A stretch of 64,000 nt of DNA from Arbacia lixula (taxonomy: Eukaryota > Echinodermata > Echinoidea > Arbacioida > Arbaciidae): contig OZ022580.1 of the NCBI GenBank assembly GCA_963669155.1, positions 22,348,039 through 22,412,038 on the forward strand, read 5' to 3'. Numbering within the stretch: the first letter of the stretch is position 1; every line of letters starts with the position of its first letter. This document shows positions 60,601-64,000 of the stretch, in pieces. Made by a program: the position numbers and the translations under genes. The notes under the pieces were generated by a model, which saw only the letters and a list, made by a program, of their open reading frames with translations, did not search any database and had not been told where the DNA came from.

Positions 60601-61766
60601 TGCAAACACTCTCAAGAGCCAAATGGCATAAAAACACATTAAATATTGCTGAAGTAAATTACATCACGGTTTGTAATGGTGCTCATTGTTCATGTTCATA
60701 CAGATGCAAATAGAGTGGCATGTAACTTTGGTATATTGACTGGTTATTCATATTCCCTTCTTAGATATTGCACTTTGTACTGCTGCAGAATACTTTTAAT
60801 TACAATAGCAAATTAGTATGACTTAACAAAATAGGTCAATACTATGGGACTCATCATAGCACTGGAATCACAGGTGTTAGTGCCTAGCTCACAAAAAGAA
60901 AACTGGAAGAAGAGTTGGGACTGGTAAGGATACATACAGTATTATGAATGTAACAAAATGAGATCCTTTCATGAAACTTTAATTGTATTGTTTCATAGGA
61001 CACTAGATTTGAAAAAATCACCCCGGGGCCTATCGGCTTCGGTTGGGCACCGGTTCACTGATAGTGTAGACATTGGTGGGTGTAAACTCGTATGTAAATT
61101 CTGGATGCGTGAGGTCCCAGATGCTAATTGAGATTGAGCAGTTGGGATGGTTCCTGATTGCATGGAGTTGCAATGTGTGGTATGTTGATTAACCTTCCTG
61201 TACAGATATCATTACATTTATTAGCATTGTACATTGAGATGTACCAGTATATTTCTGAGAATGTGACATCTTAATTTTTCTGTGTGACACCAATCAAACA
61301 AATAAATCCCATTTAAATTGACCGTGCATTTCCTAAAGTGGACTCGTGTTCCTTCATAACAGTGCTATACCCCACCCCCTCCCCCTATCATTCACTAAAA
61401 TTGGTAGAGCTCCAGTGTTAATGAGGCATGTTTTTTTTTTGTTCTTTCCTCCTACAGTCTGATTGTGAAGATGACAGACTTCCTTTGGATGCCCAGAGCC
61501 CTAAGCCTAAGAGTGCTGGCTTCGCCACATCCTTGCCCCGTGGCTTCAAACTAGCCCGGCCCCTCTCCATCGACGAGAGTCGCTATGTCAGGCGGGGCAG
61601 TCTTGGAGCAGCCATGATGGGACCATTCCATTTGAGTGTGGGGGCTTCTACGGGCTATCAGTCAAGCACAACCAATGCGTTAACACTGGGTGGGGACTCA
61701 GGGAGTAATTTGACCAGAATGCGGCCGCTACTCGGGCAGTCTGCGCCCTCATTGTCAGCCAGCTTG
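21958..61766 (+). CDS. SAM-like-domain protein, N-terminal part (gene continues beyond window)
   Basis: Join 21958-22455 and 61458-61766, both ends phase 0: 269 codons with no stop inside the window. Residues about 50-80 are Ala/Leu/Pro-rich. A SAM-like segment follows at about residues 82-145 (PLTPFQLFLHHNALEQLLVF to LPDRIKLMRAVHKAREE), including the typical LTEDDLE turn and a charged last helix. Next come an acidic stretch (ESEEESDCEDD) and a Ser/Gly-rich, probably disordered part with RPLSIDE and RRGSLG, which look like basophilic-kinase sites. SAM domains mediate protein oligomerisation. I do not recognise the family from this part alone. The first in-frame ATG is 21958 (weak context); ATG 22081 (A at -3, G at +4) is an alternative start that keeps the whole SAM-like region. 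Confidence 0.7.
24811..24856. other. Near-perfect long palindrome with 1-nt spacer
   Basis: TTTAATCCATTACTACAAT (24814-24832), one T, then ATTGTAGTAATGGATTAAA (24834-24852): 19 perfectly paired positions, extending about 4 more with one G:T mismatch. This could extrude a cruciform or fold as an RNA hairpin in the intron. Confidence 0.85.
25237..25704 (-). mobile_element. FB-D element, copy 2
   Basis: AGGGTGTCCCATTTGCAGGT at the left and TGGGACACCCTGTCT-TTAA at the right. It contains CCCAATGATAGAACTGGAAA and the conserved AGGGACAATG core, and is reverse in orientation to copy 1. Confidence 0.85.
26560..26631. other. 72-bp hairpin, pre-miRNA-sized
   Basis: AACCCTTTGACTTCATTGACA pairs with TGTCAATGGAATCAAAGGGTT, with two interruptions and a loop of about 30 nt. 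It is either a tiny MITE or a hairpin RNA within the intron. There is no second copy in the window. Confidence 0.6.
27190..27222 (+). repeat. G-run
   Basis: A GCAGGG stretch followed by a long G run ending in AGGGG; a second G run lies at 27677-27697. Simple sequence. Confidence 0.8.
27941..28122 (+). repeat. (CA)n microsatellite, imperfect
   Basis: About 180 bp of CA dinucleotides with interspersed GC, GA and TA variants. It produces the long Cys-Val and His-Thr ORFs on both strands, which are not genes. Confidence 0.95.
29749..30035. mobile_element. TA-flanked foldback element rich in TTTTCGCG
   Basis: TA-CTGTATAAGCTGTTATTTTC at the left, mirrored by GAAAATAACAGCTTATACAG-TA at the right, compatible with a TA target duplication as in mariner-type MITEs. 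The interior repeats GTTGTTAAATTCGCGTT (29818-29834 and 29956-29972) and has at least ten TTCGCG/CGCGAA cores, including the E2F-type octamer TTTCGCGC at 29948-29955. CpG density is far above the surroundings. Confidence 0.85.
30142..30370. mobile_element. FB-A foldback element, copy 3
   Basis: TACACTACAGCTCAAAGGAA to TTAGCTGTAGTGTA, 229 bp, with the same purine/pyrimidine arms and CCGCGGTATATTTTGTC/GACAAAATGTACCGCG inner arms. Confidence 0.88.
30993..31028. repeat. Poly-C / poly-G inverted run
   Basis: About 17 C, then TTAAAAAA, then about 11 G. It can pair as a G:C hairpin and invites G-quadruplex or i-motif structure, and it is a likely sequencing or assembly weak spot. Confidence 0.85.
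31207..33119. mobile_element. FB-O: 1.9-kb element with subterminal GCAAGCTTGC arrays
   Basis: Termini CCCTTATAGAAAAATCTGCA and GAATTTCTGTAAGGG are inverted repeats. Inside each end lies an array of GCAAGCTTGC/GCTTGCAGCAAGC units (31229-31460 and 32660-33105). A T-rich tandem block (31925-32340) lies between them. No transposase ORF; the ORFs at 32650-33100 come from the repeats. The architecture (short TIR plus subterminal repeats) resembles non-autonomous hAT or P-type elements, but I cannot assign it. Confidence 0.7.
31925..32340 (+). repeat. Tandem repeat of TTTCTACTGGTTTGACTT units
   Basis: Block built from GGTTTCTATTGG, GGTTTCTACTGGTTTGACTT and CACTCCTTTTCAAACCATTA motifs. The TTTGACTT marker recurs about every 70 bp, with one longer spacing. 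Located inside FB-O. Confidence 0.85.
33261..33635. mobile_element. FB-C foldback element, copy 2
   Basis: TTAA-AGGGCATACTGTACTGG at the left; right arm CCCAGTACAGTATATTCCTT, with a decayed right TTAA. The long arms share CTTAAATTCATGTATTGTCC and, inverted, GGACAATACATGAATTTAAG. Confidence 0.88.
33830..34222. mobile_element. FB-G foldback element, copy 1
   Basis: TATAGGAGCGTCTTCATTAG and CTAATGAAGACGCACCTTATA are inverted ends. A reversed partial copy is at 54126-54400, sharing CTAGTTTGCTGAT and TGGCTTCAGTTGTGAG. Confidence 0.8.
34913..35277 (-). mobile_element. FB-D element, copy 3, TTAA on both sides
   Basis: TTAA (34913-34916) then AGACAGGGTGTCCCATTTGT; right end GTGACACCCTGTC followed by TTAA (35274-35277). 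Core CAATAGAACTGG-type and CTGACAGGGACTATACGATT sequences match the other copies. Confidence 0.88.
35623..37440 (-). pseudogene. Internally deleted L1/Tx1-like LINE
   Basis: Minus strand. An endonuclease start is readable from 37129 (LNLISLNVKGLRDATKRNAI, then DIIFFQETFS and the GLSFLSFFSHGSNHSLGVCI region) and runs to CNVYFP near 36770. There it changes frame directly into a LINE C-terminal region (CRKETETYYHIFYKC to about 36406). The whole reverse transcriptase and the endonuclease C-half are missing. A 3' UTR of about 780 bp follows, ending in an A run (T run at 35620-35632 on +). The QE and N(V/I)KG motifs are those of APE-type endonucleases. 5' limit uncertain. Confidence 0.8.
37690..37850 (-). 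repeat. Degenerate G-rich short tandem repeat
   Basis: On the minus strand, GGGG recurs every 14-19 bases, spaced by TAGTTGTCCT-like sequence (GGGGTAGTCATCCTGA, GGGGTAGCTGTCTTG, GGGGTCATCGTCCA). Eight or so units. Confidence 0.7.
40633..41281. mobile_element. FB-F CpG-rich foldback element
   Basis: Ends GACATTAGGGACTTTTCGAT and ATCGAAAAGTCCCTAATGTC, then GTGACGCCTGGCGGCA near both ends. The 649-bp interior is unusually CpG-rich and has two perfect TGACGTCA palindromes (41093-41100 and 41225-41232). No transposase. Confidence 0.88.
41740..42112. mobile_element. FB-C foldback element, intact copy with TTAA target duplication
   Basis: TTAA (41740-41743), AGGGCATATACTGTACTGGG, arms of about 160 bp meeting near CGAAATGTTCGGCCCGAACA, then CCCAGTACAGTATGTGCCCT and TTAA (42109-42112). 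The ends and duplication are those expected for a piggyBac-mobilised MITE. Confidence 0.92.
43273..43845. mobile_element. FB-I foldback built from TTAGCCCCGTACTAT units
   Basis: Ends ATGCTTTTCACACTGGCAAA and TTTGCCAGTGTGAAAAGCAT. Next to the left end are almost four copies of a 17-bp unit (TTAGCCCCGTACTATCC, 43296-43360). The same unit recurs singly near 43575 and 43750 and inverted near 43800. CACACTGGC motifs also recur inside. No ORF. Confidence 0.88.
45913..46030 (+). mobile_element. FB-E element, partial copy
   Basis: TTAA-AGGGACTTCCGAAC followed by TTGTGATGTCGCTGGTTCAG, resembling the left part of the copy at 56848. No right end. Confidence 0.45.
46642..46873. mobile_element. FB-A foldback element, copy 4
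   Basis: TACACTACAGCTCAAAGGAA to TTGGAGCTGTAGTGTA, 232 bp, full length with both arms. Confidence 0.88.
49579..49634 (+). repeat. (AG)n microsatellite
   Basis: Pure AG dinucleotides preceded by a G/A-rich stretch from 49500. Confidence 0.95.
49960..50390 (-). pseudogene. L2/CR1-like LINE fragment, N-terminal part of reverse transcriptase
   Basis: Minus-strand reading FPSTLKSALIHPILKTAIGC then SNLKDYRPISNLPFRGKVIE is the start of a non-LTR reverse transcriptase. An in-frame stop follows at 50037-50039. After it the same frame continues (VISNQFTEHLTANFVF), so the copy is decayed, not just truncated. Confidence 0.8.
50704..51440 (-). pseudogene. L2/CR1-like LINE, 5'-truncated C-terminal end with (ATT)n tail
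   Basis: Minus strand 51444-50884 reads LVDYCNSVLYGLPDSQIVKL, VTPLLRDLHWLPVRQRIEFK and LCAAPRLWNKLPVDIRKSKT: the conserved end of L2/CR1-type ORF2. A 160-bp 3' UTR (GCGCACTATAAATG) ends in ATT repeats at 50704-50760, as usual for L2-type elements. The reading frame is still intact in this stretch, so insertion was fairly recent. Confidence 0.88.
51589..51692 (+). repeat. (GA)n / (GAAA)n microsatellite
   Basis: GA dinucleotides passing into GAAA tetranucleotides and back to GA. Source of spurious Glu-Arg and Ser-Leu ORFs. Confidence 0.95.
52430..52558 (-). mobile_element. FB-D element, decayed fragment
   Basis: CCTGAAAATGTTTGTGAAGC and the end CCCTGTCT-TTAA match the right third of other FB-D copies. 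Confidence 0.6.
53370..53844 (-). mobile_element. FB-D element, copy 5, TTAA on both sides
   Basis: TTAA (53370-53373) then ATACAGGGTAGCCCTTTTAC; right end TGGGACACCCTGTCT then TTAA (53841-53844). Core CTGACAGGGACAATACGATT present. Confidence 0.88.
54126..54400. mobile_element. FB-G element, partial reversed copy
   Basis: GGTGCGTCTTCATTAGCCCG followed by the reverse complement of 34222-33940 (AGCGAGCTAGTTTGCTGA, CATGGCTTCAGTTGTGAG). The second inverted end is missing. Confidence 0.75.
54470..54745 (+). repeat. Dispersed repeat J, copy 1
   Basis: Shares GGTCAAATTGTGAAAT-type, GATAGGTCT...TCAAGTTGTAT and TTTTGGCAATACTTCAGT with 62040-62395, in the same orientation. No inverted ends; the class is unknown. 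Confidence 0.7.
56848..57354. mobile_element. FB-E element, intact, TTAA on both sides
   Basis: TTAA (56848-56851), AGGGAAGGTTCACCCTGAA at the left, TTCAGGGTGAACTATCCCT at the right, TTAA (57351-57354). About 499 bp, no transposase ORF. A further pair inside, GATGTCGTTTGCGAGGTGCT and AGCACCTTGCATGTGACGTC, shows the arms extend inward. Confidence 0.9.
59265..59707 (+). mobile_element. FB-D element, copy 6
   Basis: TTAA (59265-59268) then AGTGTCTCATTTGC (six bases of the TIR lost); right end GGGACACCCTGTCT-TTAA. Same orientation as the copy at 13595. Confidence 0.85.
59851..60325. mobile_element. FB-K foldback element
   Basis: ATAAGGCCCATTTACATGTA at the left against TAAATGGGGCTATAG at the right. 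AAAATCATGATTTT occurs near both ends, and CAGTGTAAATGG/GCAAGTGTAAATGG recur inside. Confidence 0.65.
61458..61766 (+). CDS. SAM-domain gene, second visible coding exon
   Basis: The acceptor is a T-rich tract ending CCTACAG at 61457; the donor GTGAGT is at 61767. 309 nt, phase 0 at both ends. It encodes SDCEDDRLPLDAQSPKPKSA and ends APSLSASL; Ser/Gly/Leu-rich, low complexity, with RGFKLARPLSIDE and RYVRRGSLG basic-serine motifs. The markedly GC-rich wobble positions contrast with the AT-rich intron on both sides, supporting a true exon. Confidence 0.78.
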
Positions 61767-62039
61767 GTGAGTTTTATTTTACTTAAATTCTTGCATATTG
61801 TGATGGTGTTAGTTTCATCAAGTTTATATGGCGTTATGGAAGCGTAGTGATGATTTTTAGATACTTAATGGCATTCAGCCTCCAAACCCAAAATATAGAA
61901 CATCTTACCAAGCAATACCAAGTGCAGTGTAGTGATGTTGTGGGTCATGTTGCATCACATTCAAATTTGATGCATACAATAGGTTAAAATCCCATTTTTA
62001 TGCCTCTACAAAGAGGTTGTCGAATGGCATTATTTCCTG

Positions 62040-62395
62040 GTTGTCCATCCATCTGTTCGCTCGTCCGTCAGTCTGGATCCTGTTTACGTAAAAAAAAGTA
62101 TTGACCGATTTTCATCAAATTTGGTACAATGATCATAATGCCATATGGGGTCATCTTGGTCAAAGGTTAAATTGTGAAATGTGCACTGTTTATGTGATAA
62201 ATTGTGAAATGTATGACCAAATATCACCAAACATGGTGCAATGATGATATATGATAGGTCTTTCCCTATCAAGTTGTATTTCATAGCCAAATAGCAAGTT
62301 TTCCATAGGTTTGAAGGTAAAAGTTTACTAAATATGCAAGATTTTGGCAATACTTCAGTATCTGCCCAAAACGGGGGCGGCACACGTTCCAGTCA
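62040..62395 (+). repeat. Dispersed repeat J, copy 2
   Basis: GACCGATTTTCATCAAATTT, GGTACAATGATCAT and TTTTGGCAATACTTCAGTAT. The motif CAAATATCACCAAACATGGT later in the unit resembles its own beginning, so the repeat is built of related sub-units. Confidence 0.7.
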
Positions 62396-63735
62396 ACTGA
62401 GTGCAGTCAAATTTCTCTGGTTTTGACTTGCAATAATTTTGCAGCTGGAGGTTTGGTAGAACTTGCGTCACAAGCCTAGTGTTCCACTACAATTACATGC
62501 AAGCCTACATATGCATCGACATGACCTGTCTAACGGCAGTGTTGTACTGCATGTTCTTCTTCACCTCTGGCAATGATAAGCATGTCCATGTGTTCTCCAA
62601 TGGAAGGCTAACTGGGTTTTATCATGCTGTGTGAGATAGGGAGAAGGCCATCTCGACCAGCAAGGCAAAGACAAATAGACGGCATTAACTATCAGGGTTA
62701 GCTTAGGAAATGCGCTGTGGACCACCTCTTATGAAAGTATAAATGACGTTCATAATGTACTGTATACATGTACTTGCCCCAGGATTTACACATACAAAAT
62801 TATGATTTGGACGTAAACAATTAGTCTTGTATCATATCCCTGACTGGCTAGAATGATTTGTTTGATGTGGAATCATACATTGTGTCATCAACAACAGATT
62901 ACTGTAAAAGTGGTATAGTTTGCAGAGTTTTAGTTTACATGAATTTCACAAATCATCCTCAAACTGCGAATAAAAGCTTGAATATTTTGCAATTATTTTT
63001 TCTTGTACATGTATTAGGCATGTAACACTCAATTGGCGACCGTTAATTGTGCTGTCATTTTTAAGCGCCAGGATCATCGCTAGTTAGCTACATGTATCTA
63101 CATACATGTGTAGGGGCGCATCTGTCTTGTTTGGAGATGTTACTCTGTGAATTTTTTGTCTTTTGTTGTACCATTTTATGGGCCTGAGTATTTGGTCTGG
63201 TATGGGCCATTAGAATTAAGTGCTCGCAAAATGGTCAGGGTTGACACAATTTGCGCAAATACCTTTTTAACGAAATGTACCACGTTTACACAGTTACACA
63301 TATAAAAGGATATTGTTAAGGTTGGATTATACCCTGTACATGTATGCTGTAAAATCTTGATTGTGCAAATAGTACCTTATAGAAGTTTTTTTTTTCCTTA
63401 ATTGCACAATATGTTGCAAGAGAGATACCAAGGTCAATATCTGATTACAAGTGACATACAAGTCACATAATGTGAAATAACACTGTAGCAATGCTTCAGG
63501 CAGTTTCACGATCCAGATACTATGCAATATCTATATTAGTGTAGTTGTGCATGTGGCTCAGCAGTAAATTGCACAATGTTTTGCAGGAGAGATGCCATCC
63601 ATACTGTAGCAATAGTACATTGTAGGAATAAATATTACCTCATGGAAACTTAAGTGCACTTTATGGAGTGTAAAGGTTGCTCACTGAATTGTATGCCTAG
63701 CTCATTAACCTATTCCTACTGTACACACTATATCT

Positions 63736-64000
63736 CAACTCTCCAATTGATAGAACTGGAAAACTGACTTCAAGCGAAATCTTATTGATCGCTAGATATT
63801 GAGGTATTGGGCGGGTCGTCTGAAACATATAGCCTAGAGATTGGAGACTGCTATACGATATGGTCTCCACAGTGCAATGTATTCAATGTATTCAATGGGA
63901 GCAATGGCAGCATCGTGCACTGACAGGGACAATACAGTTATGAATGTAGACTATAGACGTTGCGTTTAAAATGTAAACAAGGAAAGGTTTTCACTTTTCT
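63736..64000 (-). mobile_element. FB-D element, copy 7 (cut by window end)
   Basis: TTGATAGAACTGGAAAACTG onward through CACTGACAGGGACAATACAG and AAAATGTAAACAAGG match the FB-D core in the orientation of copy 2. The left TIR is not present; the right end lies beyond the window. Confidence 0.8.

Larger units (their letters stand above)
22456..61457 (+). other. 39-kb intron of the SAM-domain gene
   Basis: Bounded by donor GTAAGC and acceptor TTCCTCCTACAG, both phase 0. It holds the LINE fragments, FB-A, C, D, E, F, G, I, K and O elements and the simple repeats listed separately. I found no convincing extra coding exon; one open + strand segment at 26845-27126 follows a CAG but has no family features. 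Stretches 22500-24800, 25710-27180, 28200-29740, 38000-40600, 46900-49500 and 57360-59260 show nothing I can name. Confidence 0.65.
61767..64000 (+). other. Next intron of the SAM-domain gene (open at window end)
   Basis: Begins with GTGAGT; no further exon is visible before the window ends. It contains repeat J at 62040-62395 and an FB-D copy from about 63736. Confidence 0.65.

Noticed and set aside
61018..61080. GC-rich stretch CCCCGGGGCCTATCGG that might be a tRNA or SINE head
   Set aside because: No A and B boxes in the right spacing and no cloverleaf.
63541..63590. GTGGCTCAGCAGT resembling a Pol III A box
   Set aside because: No matching B box follows at the right distance, so no SINE or tRNA is called.

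Overview
This is a 64 kb piece of AT-rich, intron-rich animal genomic DNA. Long introns with GT/AG boundaries, a TTAGGG-type repeat, L2-like and L1/Tx1-like LINE fragments, a Tc1/mariner-type miniature element and very many short foldback (inverted-repeat) elements all fit a marine invertebrate deuterostome. An echinoderm such as a sea urchin or sea star is my best guess; the species cannot be fixed from the sequence alone. The palindromic octamer TACATGTA (often within TGTACATGTACA) is scattered throughout as an obvious word preference.

Only two protein genes are convincing, both on the + strand and both cut by the window. (1) The 3' end of an FYB1/PRAM1-like adaptor gene lies at 1114-10756. 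Its four exons join in frame into 110 codons: an SH3-like fold, then acidic tyrosine motifs (DVYDDV and NIYDAV) and a stop. A 27-bp minisatellite with a 378-bp higher-order period fills the sequence just upstream of the first visible exon. (2) The 5' end of an unidentified SAM-like-domain gene starts at 21958 (or 22081) and has two visible coding exons, 21958-22455 and 61458-61766, separated by a 39-kb intron. Its inferred 5' UTR holds one 20-codon upstream ORF and two start-stop elements (ATGTAG and ATGTAA). Between the two genes lies a minus-strand tRNA-Ala(CGC) at 17670-17741, next to a CpG-rich block (about 17,960-18,460) that could be the promoter and first exon of gene 2.

Everything else is intron or intergenic DNA dominated by repeats. 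At least a dozen foldback families are recognisable by comparing copies or their own two ends. Three (here called FB-C, FB-D and FB-E) are flanked by TTAA on both sides, the target duplication of piggyBac-type transposons; FB-D alone has seven copies. Other notable elements are a 1.9-kb element with subterminal arrays of GCAAGCTTGC, a foldback of TTAGCCCCGTACTAT units, a TA-flanked foldback packed with TTTTCGCG motifs, a CpG-rich foldback with two TGACGTCA sites, and a LINE that has lost its reverse transcriptase by internal deletion. The window is therefore mainly informative about repeat biology. The only regulatory logic readable around the genes is the upstream-ORF arrangement of gene 2 and the tyrosine-motif tail of gene 1.
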